A stretch of 5,990 nt of DNA from Acidobacteriota bacterium (GTDB lineage: Bacteria > Acidobacteriota > Blastocatellia > Pyrinomonadales > Pyrinomonadaceae), in assembly GCA_019247865.1 (NCBI GenBank), contig JAFBAJ010000063.1, forward strand, positions 1-5,990, in the 5' to 3' direction. Shown here piece by piece: positions 1-5,549 of this stretch (the stretch's first letter is position 1; every line of letters starts with the position of its first letter). Both the position numbers and the translations under genes were made by a program. The notes beneath the pieces are model-generated. The model saw only the letters and a program-made list of their open reading frames with translations, was not told the origin of the DNA and ran no database searches.

Positions 1-5
1 CTCTG

Positions 6-43
6 CTTTGCGTCTTTGCGCCTGTGCGTGAGATTCTTTTGCG
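6..43. repeat. Short degenerate 8-bp-period repeat at window edge
   Basis: Units ctttgcgt (6-13), ctttgcgc (14-21) and ctgtgcgt (22-29) follow head to tail, and a further ttttgcg sits at 37-43. Low-complexity strings of this kind occur between genes in several GC-rich bacterial groups, so this is probably one copy of a dispersed family; that part is from memory. It lies just before the ATG of the first gene and contains an in-frame TTG at 16, which makes a start there unlikely. The repeat may continue beyond the left edge. Confidence 0.55.
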
Positions 44-45
44 TG

Positions 46-567
46 ATGCGAAGGGTGCTGGTCATCGGTTCGGGCGGCGCGGGCAAGTCGACGCTGGCCG
101 CGCGTCTGGGCGCGCTCCTGAAGCTCGAAGTGCTCCATCTGGATCAGCTCTACTGGCAGCCGGGATGGGTCGAGATGCCTAAGGCGGAGTGGCGGAAGAC
201 GGTCGAAGCGCTCGTCACACGCGAGGCATGGATCATGGACGGGAATTATTCGGGCACGCTCGACCTGCGGTTCGCGGCCTGCGAGACGGTGATCTTCTTA
301 GACCTCTCGCGCTGGCTCTGTCTCTGGCGCGTCCTGAAGCGGGCCTTCATCTATCGTCAACGCACCAGGCCGGACATGGCCGCCGGCTGTCCCGAAAAAC
401 TGAGCCTGGAATTCCTGCTCTGGATATATAATTATCCGCGCCGGACGCGCCCTGAAATCGTCAGCCTGCTCGAAGCGAATGCAAACGCGAAGAACATTAT
501 CTGGCTGCGCTCGCAGGCCGAAGTGAAAGAGTTTCTCAAACGGCATGAGCGGCCTTCTGTGAGGTGA
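46..567 (+). CDS. P-loop ATPase, adenylate-kinase-like (topology modulation/FlaR-type family)
   Basis: The 173-aa cytoplasmic protein has a Walker A motif, GSGGAGKST, at residues 8-16, directly after a hydrophobic beta strand (VLVI). HLDQLYW (31-37), MDGNYSGTLDLR (64-75) and the strand VIFLDLSR (82-89) are the pattern I associate with small nucleotide-kinase-fold proteins annotated as 'DNA topology modulation protein FlaR' or adenylate-kinase-like. An arginine-rich region around 104-135 (RQRTRP, PRRTRPE) could be the phosphate-binding lid. The real substrate is not established, and the topology label is historical. I chose ATG 46 because it puts the P-loop seven residues from the N terminus, as is usual. 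The frame is open upstream, through GTG 43 and TTG 16, to the window edge, but that sequence is repeat-like. No clear Shine-Dalgarno is visible. The next gene begins 85 bp after the stop and appears unrelated. Confidence 0.8.
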   Translation: MRRVLVIGSGGAGKSTLAARLGALLKLEVLHLDQLYWQPGWVEMPKAEWRKTVEALVTREAWIMDGNYSGTLDLRFAACETVIFLDLSRWLCLWRVLKRAFIYRQRTRPDMAAGCPEKLSLEFLLWIYNYPRRTRPEIVSLLEANANAKNIIWLRSQAEVKEFLKRHERPSVR

Positions 568-586
568 GCGCAAGCGAGAAAGCAAC

Positions 587-605
587 GCCGGTCATTCAAC
601 CCGGC
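587..605 (+). other. Small GC hairpin in the gap after the P-loop gene
   Basis: The arms gccgg (587-591) and ccggc (601-605) flank a 9-nt loop, 20 bases after the stop. The stem is only 5 bp and no T run follows, so it is a poor terminator. It could be chance in GC-rich DNA. The rest of this 85-bp gap shows only the ribosome binding site of the next gene; I could not pick a convincing promoter. Confidence 0.2.
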
Positions 606-636
606 ATCTCCTATTTCAAATCCTTACGAATCTGAT

Positions 637-643
637 AGAGGAG
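637..643 (+). promoter_or_regulatory. Shine-Dalgarno site for the cytochrome P460 gene
   Basis: AGAGGAG lies 9 nt before ATG 653 and matches the 16S anti-SD well. It fixes the start of the P460 gene and supports efficient translation, unlike several neighbours with weak or absent sites. Confidence 0.75.
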
Positions 644-652
644 TACACTACT

Positions 653-1267
653 ATGAACAGACCGAGGCTCAGCTTTCAGAACTCCAGGACCTTCATCGTC
701 ATCGGCTGGCTGGCCTGCGCGCTGGTCTTCCTGACGCTCCAACTGGTCAAAAGCTCGAACACTCCCGCCCAACCTTCCGCGCCCACGCAGGTCAAGGAGA
801 TAGAGGGATACAGAAACTGGGCGAAGGTTAATGATGTGCCGAAAGTTATGACGCCCCAAAGCGCTCTGTCCTGTAAGATATGGCAAGCGCCGACAGGCGT
901 GATAGTTAATGGCCCGGACAATCCACATCATAAGAGGTATGTCACGGTCTATGTGAATGCTGTCGGAGAAGATGCGATGCTCAACCAGCAGCATCCGAAA
1001 TTCCCGGAAGGCTCGGTCATCGTTAAAGAAAAACTGGCTGTGCAGGATGACCAGACGCCTGAATTATTGACGGTGATGATCAAACAGAAGAAAGGATTCA
1101 ATCCGGCGAGCGGGGATTGGGAATATATGGTGGTAGATGGAACGGGGGCGAAAGTAGAAGGGCGCGGAAAGCTGCAAAGTTGTCAGGACTGCCACGTTGC
1201 CAATGAACGAAGTGACTACATCTTTCGGACCTATCTGTCGGCGGAAGTAAGAGATAAGTTGAAATAG
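653..1267 (+). CDS. Membrane-anchored cytochrome P460-family protein
   Basis: The 204-aa protein has a basic N terminus, a hydrophobic segment at about residues 13-31 and a Pro/Ser/Thr-rich linker (34-46), so the remainder probably faces the periplasm on an uncleaved anchor or leaves by the Sec route. The globular part looks like a cytochrome P460 domain: RYVTVYVN (95-102), KFPEGSVIVKEKL (116-128), KKGFNP and DWEYMVVDG (155-163). Near the end is one c-type heme motif, CQDCH at 177-181 (bases 1181-1195). Characterised P460 proteins carry a heme c with an extra lysine cross-link and oxidise hydroxylamine; related cytochromes c'-beta bind NO instead. I cannot identify a cross-linking lysine by eye, so the reaction here is open. 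No hydroxylamine or nitrogen-oxide genes are adjacent. Bases 901-1260 are about 49% GC by hand count, below the neighbours, hinting at transfer or different codon selection. Confidence 0.85.
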   Translation: MNRPRLSFQNSRTFIVIGWLACALVFLTLQLVKSSNTPAQPSAPTQVKEIEGYRNWAKVNDVPKVMTPQSALSCKIWQAPTGVIVNGPDNPHHKRYVTVYVNAVGEDAMLNQQHPKFPEGSVIVKEKLAVQDDQTPELLTVMIKQKKGFNPASGDWEYMVVDGTGAKVEGRGKLQSCQDCHVANERSDYIFRTYLSAEVRDKLK

Positions 1268-1287
1268 AACCGCATCACCGGTCTTCG

Positions 1288-2736
1288 ATGATTTCAGCCA
1301 CACGCCCCCGGCTCTGGACAGCGCTCACGCTGACAGCCGCCGTGCCGAGAGTCCTCGCGGCCTTCCTGCTCCCGAACGCTTTCGGCGACGCCTACGCGTA
1401 CATACGCGAGGTCGAAGCCCTGAGCGCAAAGCTCTCCTCCGGGACGTTTCATCTGACAGACCTTTATGGATTCTGGCTGCCGCTTTATCAATTCATCTGT
1501 GCCGCGTTGGTGGTGCTCTTCGGTCATCCGTTCTACGTCTCAAAGCTGGTCTCTGCGCTCTGCGGCGTCGGCATCTGCCTGCTCGTCTACGACATCACTT
1601 ACAGGCTCACGAATCATCACAAGGCGGCGCTGCTCACCTTCGCGCTCGTCGCGCTGAGTCCGCTGCATATCTTCAACTCGGCTTCGTCGATGACGGACAT
1701 CCCGCACGCCTTCTTCGTGTTGGGCGGAGTCTTTTTCGTTCAGCGCAGGAAGTGGATCGCCGCCGCCATCCTGATTGCGCTTGCGGGGCTGACGCGCGTG
1801 GATAGCTGGATGCTGATTCCGCTCGTGCCCGCGCTTCAATTTTTTATGGGGCGGCGCGTCTCGCTTGTCGCGTGTGCGATTCTGATTTTCCCGCCGCTCT
1901 TCTGGTTCTATATCTCCTGGAAGGCAACGGGCGACTGGATGGCCTGTTTCGTCGCGCGCAAGGCATACATGGACTGGCTGCTCTCCGTCAATCCGAGCCT
2001 CGCCAGCTTCTCGCTCGCGGGCGTTGCGCGCGATGTGGGCGCGCTGCTGCTCTCGACGGACATGGCCGTGCTCGCCGCGTGCCTGACTGCGGGATGGCTC
2101 ATCTTCAAACGCAGGAAGTCCGGAAGAGAGCTGCGCGAGGTGTTGCCGGTCAGCCTCTTTTTCTATGCCTTTCTGGGCTTTATCGTGCTGGCTTATCTGA
2201 CGCACAAGCAGCCGATCATCTTTCCGCGTTACGGGTTGCTGCTCTTCGCGCTCGGAGCGCCGCTGCTGCCCTGGACGTTTTTGCAGCTCATGCGCCTGAA
2301 ACCGCTCCAGACGCGCAGGCTCCTCTACGCCATCGTCGCCGTCTCGCTGTTCAACGCGTGCGTACAGCTCGCCTATTCCGCCGGTTACATCAAACGCGAG
2401 TACACCTACGGCTCCGTCGCCAGCAGCCTGCGCGAGCAGTTCCGGCCCGGCACGCGCATCTTCAGCGACGACGGCACGGTGCCCGCTCTTTCGTTGATTG
2501 CGCCGGAGAACTTTCGCTCCTCGACCGACGCGCCGCGCGACCGAGCGGGCTTTCTGAGCTACTTAAAGGAGCAGGAGATCGAGTATCTGGTCTTCATAGA
2601 CCGGCCGGATTCGACGCCCGCACAACTCTTTCCGGAACTCAGGGACGGCGCGGGCAACGAGATGTTCGAGCAGGTGATGCACGCCTCCTCCAAATTTCTG
2701 CCGGCGGACGTGCGGCTCTACCGTGTGAAGCAGTAA
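1288..2736 (+). CDS. Multi-pass membrane glycosyltransferase-like protein (GT-C fold)
   Basis: The 482-aa protein has roughly ten to eleven hydrophobic segments across residues 10-365 and a soluble C-terminal part of about 115 residues. An acidic motif, GDAYAY (33-38), sits in the first loop after the first membrane helix, where GT-C enzymes such as ArnT, PMT and PglB relatives carry a catalytic aspartate. SSMTDIPH (133-140), LTRVDSW (168-174) and PRYGLLL (313-319) also resemble the GT39/ArnT-type layout. The expected role is transfer of a sugar from a polyprenyl-phosphate donor to a lipid, glycan or protein at the outer face of the inner membrane; donor and acceptor cannot be read from sequence. 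ATG 1288 lies 20 bp after the P460 stop and has no obvious Shine-Dalgarno, so coupling to P460 translation is possible. The basic first residues before the first helix fit this start. Its GC content is high, at about 70% in sampled lines. Confidence 0.72.
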   Translation: MISATRPRLWTALTLTAAVPRVLAAFLLPNAFGDAYAYIREVEALSAKLSSGTFHLTDLYGFWLPLYQFICAALVVLFGHPFYVSKLVSALCGVGICLLVYDITYRLTNHHKAALLTFALVALSPLHIFNSASSMTDIPHAFFVLGGVFFVQRRKWIAAAILIALAGLTRVDSWMLIPLVPALQFFMGRRVSLVACAILIFPPLFWFYISWKATGDWMACFVARKAYMDWLLSVNPSLASFSLAGVARDVGALLLSTDMAVLAACLTAGWLIFKRRKSGRELREVLPVSLFFYAFLGFIVLAYLTHKQPIIFPRYGLLLFALGAPLLPWTFLQLMRLKPLQTRRLLYAIVAVSLFNACVQLAYSAGYIKREYTYGSVASSLREQFRPGTRIFSDDGTVPALSLIAPENFRSSTDAPRDRAGFLSYLKEQEIEYLVFIDRPDSTPAQLFPELRDGAGNEMFEQVMHASSKFLPADVRLYRVKQ

Positions 2737-2744
2737 GCCGGAGC

Positions 2745-2774
2745 GTGACAGGGCGCATCACATGGGTATATACA
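2745..2774 (+). promoter_or_regulatory. Candidate sigma-70-like promoter before the SnoaL-like gene
   Basis: GTGACA (2745-2750) matches the -35 consensus at five of six positions. After 16 nt comes TATATA (2767-2772); TATACA (2769-2774) at 18 nt spacing is an alternative -10. This is an AT-rich island in GC-rich DNA just after the GT-C gene stop. Transcription would start near 2779-2781, at or inside the left arm of the stem described next. The call rests on motif matching only. Confidence 0.35.
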
Positions 2775-2775
2775 T

Positions 2776-2872
2776 CGGTCTTAGGTCTTTGTGCTTCGGT
2801 CTTTGCACGCTCTTCAATGTTGAGCGATGAAATTCAAGCTTGGTCGGACATCAAAGACCTAAGACCGTTTTT
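2776..2872 (+). other. Long-range 16-bp stem with T run in the SnoaL-gene leader
   Basis: Bases 2776-2791 are perfectly complementary to 2852-2867 (16 bp), enclosing 60 nt. TTTTT (2868-2872) follows the right arm directly, as in an intrinsic terminator. The enclosed region can form minor hairpins: gtgc/gcac (2791-2794 with 2805-2808, competing with the last outer pair) and cgctc/gagcg (2808-2812 with 2822-2826). The left side is repetitive (ggtctta, ggtcttt, then cggtcttt). The SnoaL-gene ribosome binding site begins 5 nt after the T run. It could be a terminator of the upstream transcript, a leader element for the next gene, or two inverted copies of a dispersed repeat. The sequence cannot decide between these. 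Confidence 0.5.
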
Positions 2873-2876
2873 AATT

Positions 2877-2882
2877 AAGGAG
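2877..2882 (+). promoter_or_regulatory. Shine-Dalgarno site for the SnoaL-like gene
   Basis: AAGGAG lies 6 nt before ATG 2889 and is a strong site. It sets the gene start even though the same frame stays open far upstream, to 1872, through the GT-C gene. Confidence 0.8.
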
Positions 2883-2888
2883 CGTCTT

Positions 2889-3305
2889 ATGTTGGAAGAG
2901 AACAAAGCCCTGGTGCAGCGTTGGTTTGAAGAGGTCTGGAACCAGGGGCGCGCGGAAGCGATTGACGAGATGCTGGCGGCGGACGCGGTCGTGCATGGCC
3001 TCGCGGACGAGAGCGGCCAACCCCTGCGCGGCACGGCCGACTTCAGGCCCTTTCACCGGAAGTTCCGCGAAGCCTTTCCGGACATCTACGTCGTCGTGGA
3101 GGACGCCATTGCCGAAGGCGACCGGGTCGCCGTGCGCTGCTCCGTGCGCGGCAGTCACCGTGGAGACAGCCTCGGCTTCGCGGCCTCTCACAGGGAAGCC
3201 GCGTTCACAGGCATCGCTCTCGTGCGCATCAGCGACGGCAAGATCGTCGAAGCCTGGAACAACTTCGACTTCATGAGCATGTACCGGCAGCTCGGCGCGA
3301 TCTAA
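2889..3305 (+). CDS. SnoaL-like / ester cyclase family protein
   Basis: This 138-aa protein has the size and layout of the NTF2-like SnoaL polyketide-cyclase superfamily: an N-terminal helix with RWFEEVWNQG (11-20), then MLAADAVVHG (28-37), FRPFHRKFREAFPDI (52-66), VEDAIAEGDRVAVR (70-83), GSHRGDSLG (88-96), FTGIALVRISDGKIVEAWNNFD (106-127) and a terminal LGAI. Such proteins form a cone-shaped alpha+beta barrel that often dimerises. SnoaL itself closes an aldol ring in nogalamycin synthesis, but most bacterial homologues annotated 'ester cyclase' are uncharacterised and no polyketide genes are near. H36 and D127 lie in regions where the family places pocket residues, by inference only. No signal peptide is seen, so it is probably cytoplasmic. 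It is likely a single-gene transcript, bounded upstream by the T-run stem and downstream by the 79-nt palindrome. Confidence 0.82.
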   Translation: MLEENKALVQRWFEEVWNQGRAEAIDEMLAADAVVHGLADESGQPLRGTADFRPFHRKFREAFPDIYVVVEDAIAEGDRVAVRCSVRGSHRGDSLGFAASHREAAFTGIALVRISDGKIVEAWNNFDFMSMYRQLGAI

Positions 3306-3307
3306 TC

Positions 3308-3386
3308 AGCCACGGATTCACGCGGATCGACGCAGATAAAAACAACTTGATTTTTCATCTGCGTCGATCCGCGTGAATCCGTGGCT
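3308..3386. repeat. 79-nt near-perfect palindrome (30-bp inverted repeat)
   Basis: Bases 3308-3337 are the exact reverse complement of 3357-3386, leaving a 19-nt A/T-rich spacer in which AAAA (3339-3342) and TTTT (3352-3355) can extend the stem after one mismatch. Each arm is built on a degenerate 10-bp period: cacggattca, cgcggatcga, cgcagataaa (3311-3340). It begins 2 nt after the SnoaL-gene stop and ends 22 nt before ATG 3409. Similar ccacggattcacgcggat strings recur between genes in several bacterial phyla (from memory), so this is probably a pair of REP-like units. In RNA it would form a very stable hairpin that could stop 3' decay or transcription, although no T run follows it. Confidence 0.85.
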
Positions 3387-3408
3387 AAATTTCAGCGGGA
3401 CACCAAAC

Positions 3409-4668
3409 ATGAATCACAAACTCACGCGCGTCTTAACGCTCTCTTTATTGATCTTCTGCGCTTTGACTACTGCGGCGCAGGCGCAGCGGAAGAGGAGCAA
3501 GCCCGATCCGCTCAAACCCGCGAAGCCTCCTCAAATAAGCTTTGAGTCCGGGCGCAGCGCGGTCGGCATCCCTTTTGAATTTCTCGGCAATATCATTCTC
3601 GTCAAAGCGCGCATCAACGATTCCGCGCCGCTCAAGTTCATCTTCGACACCGGGGCGGGCATCACTGTCATCAACGAGCTGCGCGCGAAGAATCTGGGTT
3701 TGCAGCCTAAGAGCAAAGTGGAGGTCAACGGCATCGGCGGCTCTTTGAACGGCGTGCTGCTCAAGGAGGTCGCACTGAGTCTCGGCGGCGCGCGCGTCAC
3801 CAGCCAGGTCACGGCGGGCCTGACCTTCAGCACGTTCCCCTGTGAGATGCAGGACATTGACGGCGTCATCGGCTACGACTTTATCAAGGAGTTCGTCGTC
3901 GAGCTTGATTACAAAGCGCAGACCATCAGCCTCTTTGACCCGCAGAGCTACACCTACACGGGTCGCGGCGAGACGATTCCGCTGACGATCACCCGGACGC
4001 CGCGCGCACGCGCCAGCCTGACGCTCGCGGGACAAAGGAGCGCCGAAGGGCTGTTCGAGATAGACACAGGCTCGGACGGCACGCTCTCTGTCAACACGCC
4101 CTTCGTCAAAAGACACGCGCTGCTCAAAGCCCTGAACCGGCGGCGCGAGAGCAAGTCGCGCGGCGTCGGCGGGAAATCCGCGAACGTACAGGCGCGCGTC
4201 GAGACGTTTCAACTGGGCAGCTTCGTGCTCAAGGATCCGGTCGTCAGCTTTTCCGTCGCAAGCAAAGGGGCCGAGACCAAAGAAGACAACGACGGGCCGC
4301 TCGGCAATGAAGTCCTGCGCCGCTTCAAAGTGACCATCGATTACACGCGCCAGCACATGATGCTGGAACCGAACGAGAGCCTCTCAGAGCCGTTCGAGGA
4401 GGAGATGAGCGGCATTGATTTCGAGACGGGCGGCGCGGGCTGCAAGACCATCACGGTGGAGAGCGTCACGCCCAACAGCCCTGCCTCCGAAGCAGGCATC
4501 CTGACGGGCGACGTGATTCAGGCGATTGACGGCCGGACGGTTGAAACTTTTACGACGACCGAGCTCGAAGAGATTTTCCGCCGCGAGGGCGTTGAGCACA
4601 CGCTGGTCCTCTCGCGCGGCAAGCAGCGTATGTTCCAGGTCAAGTTCAAGACACGCAGGCTCATCTGA
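3409..4668 (+). CDS. Exported tandem aspartyl protease with C-terminal PDZ domain
   Basis: The 419-aa protein starts with a Sec-type signal peptide: basic MNHKLTR, a hydrophobic core (8-20) and an AQA site with likely cleavage after residue 25. Two retropepsin-like halves follow. The first has the catalytic triplet DTG at 80-82 (FIFDTGAGITVI) and IGYDF at 154-158. The second has DTG at 219-221 (FEIDTGSDGTLSV) and the related GPLGNEVLRRFKV at 296-308. With both aspartates kept, the halves could pair within one chain into a complete active site, as in pepsin. A PDZ domain occupies about 336-417, with the typical SPASEAGILTGDVIQAIDG at 357-375, and may bind substrate C termini. The likely place of action is the periplasm; substrates are unknown. 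I chose ATG 3409 because the alternative GTG 3373 lies inside the palindrome and would put extra residues before the signal peptide. Only a weak GGGA site precedes it. The next gene starts 6 bp after the stop. Confidence 0.85.
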   Translation: MNHKLTRVLTLSLLIFCALTTAAQAQRKRSKPDPLKPAKPPQISFESGRSAVGIPFEFLGNIILVKARINDSAPLKFIFDTGAGITVINELRAKNLGLQPKSKVEVNGIGGSLNGVLLKEVALSLGGARVTSQVTAGLTFSTFPCEMQDIDGVIGYDFIKEFVVELDYKAQTISLFDPQSYTYTGRGETIPLTITRTPRARASLTLAGQRSAEGLFEIDTGSDGTLSVNTPFVKRHALLKALNRRRESKSRGVGGKSANVQARVETFQLGSFVLKDPVVSFSVASKGAETKEDNDGPLGNEVLRRFKVTIDYTRQHMMLEPNESLSEPFEEEMSGIDFETGGAGCKTITVESVTPNSPASEAGILTGDVIQAIDGRTVETFTTTELEEIFRREGVEHTLVLSRGKQRMFQVKFKTRRLI

Positions 4669-4674
4669 ACTTTG

Positions 4675-5445
4675 ATGAAGATCGAAGAGCACAATCGCGC
4701 GGCCTGGGACAGAGAGGTCGAGCGCGGGAACGAATGGACCAAGCCCGTCAGCGCGGAGCAGATCGAGGCCGCGCGGCGCGGCGTGTGGGAAGTCCTGCTG
4801 ACCAACACGCGGCCCGTTCCGCGCGAATGGTTTCCCGAATTAAAAGGTCTCGACGTGCTGTGTCTCGCGTCCGGCGGAGGCCAGCAGGCTCCGCTCTTCG
4901 CTGCGGCGGGCGCGCGTGTGACCGTGCTCGACAATTCGCCGAAGCAGCTCGCGCAGGATCGCTTCGTCGCCGACCGGGACGCGCTTGAGCTAAAGACAGT
5001 GCAGGGCCTCATGTCAGACCTCTCCTGCTTCGCGGACGAAAGCTTTGACCTCATCTTTCATCCCTGCTCGAACCTCTTCACACAGGACGTGCGGCCGGTC
5101 TGGCGCGAGTCCTTTCGCGTCCTGCGCCACGGCGGAATTTTGCTCGCCGGATTTCTGAATCCCGTCATCTACATCTTCGACGCAGAGCTGGCCGAGCGCG
5201 GTCGGCTTGAAGTCAAGCACCAGCTCCCTTATTCGGATTTGGAAAGCTTATCCCAAGAGGAGCGCGCGCTTCGCATCGAGAGCGGCGACCCACTGGAGTT
5301 CGGCCACACCCTGACCGATCAAATCGGCGGCCAGCTCGACGCGGGCTTCGTCCTCCACGGCTTTTACGAAGACGGCCACGGCGCAAGCCATCAACTCTCA
5401 CGCTACACCGCGACGCTCATCGCCACGCGCGCGGTCAAGCCGTAG
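4675..5445 (+). CDS. Class I SAM-dependent methyltransferase
   Basis: The 256-aa cytoplasmic protein has a Rossmann-type SAM site: motif [12 protein letters not shown] (61-71), the acidic end of strand 2 in VTVLDNS (82-88, D86 expected to bind the SAM ribose), [12 protein letters not shown] (124-135) at the motif IV position, and [13 protein letters not shown] (148-160), typical of the Methyltransf_11/25 type. An N-terminal helical stretch ([15 protein letters not shown], 7-21) and a C-terminal domain with [13 protein letters not shown] (213-225) probably form the substrate lid; the substrate cannot be inferred. ATG 4675 begins 6 bp after the protease stop, and an immediately preceding TTG at 4672 is a possible alternative start. 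No Shine-Dalgarno is visible, so translation is probably coupled to the protease gene, forming a two-gene unit. No functional link to the protease is evident. Confidence 0.85.
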   Translation: MKIEEHNRAAWDREVERGNEWTKPVSAEQIEAARRGVWEVLLTNTRPVPREWFPELKGLDVLCLASGGGQQAPLFAAAGARVTVLDNSPKQLAQDRFVADRDALELKTVQGLMSDLSCFADESFDLIFHPCSNLFTQDVRPVWRESFRVLRHGGILLAGFLNPVIYIFDAELAERGRLEVKHQLPYSDLESLSQEERALRIESGDPLEFGHTLTDQIGGQLDAGFVLHGFYEDGHGASHQLSRYTATLIATRAVKP

Positions 5446-5464
5446 CTGAGAGTCCCCTTTACTT

Positions 5465-5493
5465 TTGCCTTTTCCGCTCGCGCAGTGTAAAAG
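5465..5493 (+). promoter_or_regulatory. Weak candidate promoter for ychF
   Basis: TTGCCT (5465-5470) and TAAAAG (5488-5493), 17 nt apart, each match four of six sigma-70 consensus positions. The -10 overlaps the left arm of the dyad at 5483-5527. A promoter is expected in this 104-bp gap because ychF is normally expressed on its own, but this match is near the level of chance. Confidence 0.2.
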
Positions 5494-5527
5494 TTTTAGT
5501 TTCGCTTCGGTGCGAATATTTACACTG
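5483..5527 (+). promoter_or_regulatory. Imperfect dyad in the ychF leader
   Basis: CAGTGTAAA (5483-5491) pairs with TTTACACTG (5519-5527), 9 bp. Inside, TTCGC (5501-5505) pairs with GCGAA (5512-5516) around a TTCGGT loop, with unpaired bases between the two helices. No T run follows on either strand, so it is not a standard terminator. It sits 22 nt before the ychF ATG and could be an operator or a 5' untranslated hairpin. A modest AGGG (5535-5538), 11 nt before the ATG, may serve as ribosome binding site. Confidence 0.45.
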
Positions 5528-5549
5528 AGAGGTCAGGGTTTCATCAAAC

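Noticed and set aside
16..45. TTG 16 as start of the P-loop gene
   Set aside because: The extra residues come from repeat-like sequence with no ribosome binding site, and the family's P-loop sits close to the N terminus when ATG 46 is used.
653..745. Lipoprotein signal in the P460 N terminus (Cys 22)
   Set aside because: The residues before it are W-L-A, not a proper lipobox, and the Cys is in the middle of the hydrophobic helix rather than at its end.
1540..2205. 221-aa antisense frame inside the GT-C gene
   Set aside because: The composition is dominated by Arg, Glu, Gln and His, with no motif; it mirrors hydrophobic codons of the membrane protein on the other strand.
2776..2867. tRNA-like or known riboswitch fold from the branched leader
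   Set aside because: The outer stem is too long and the inner hairpins too short for a tRNA; no T-loop GTTCRA or anticodon arm is present, and no known riboswitch core was recognised.
1872..2888. Long + strand open frame through the second half of the GT-C gene, continuous with the SnoaL-like gene
   Set aside because: It is an Arg/Ala-rich shadow frame of a GC-rich gene. The SnoaL-like domain begins exactly at ATG 2889 with a strong ribosome binding site, and the upstream translation resembles no domain.
3308..3386. CRISPR or transposon terminal repeats
   Set aside because: There is only one pair of arms with a 19-nt spacer, so no repeat-spacer array and no transposase between or beside them.
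3373..3408. GTG 3373 as start of the protease
   Set aside because: It lies in the right arm of the palindrome and would place 12 unrelated residues before a complete signal peptide.
3409..3483. Lipoprotein signal in the protease N terminus (Cys 17)
   Set aside because: L-I-F-C does not fit the lipobox, and a normal AQA cleavage site follows eight residues later.
3445..4356. 303-aa antisense frame inside the protease gene
   Set aside because: Its low-complexity, Arg/Ala/Asp-rich translation has no recognisable domain and lies opposite a clear two-DTG protease; it is a codon-bias shadow.
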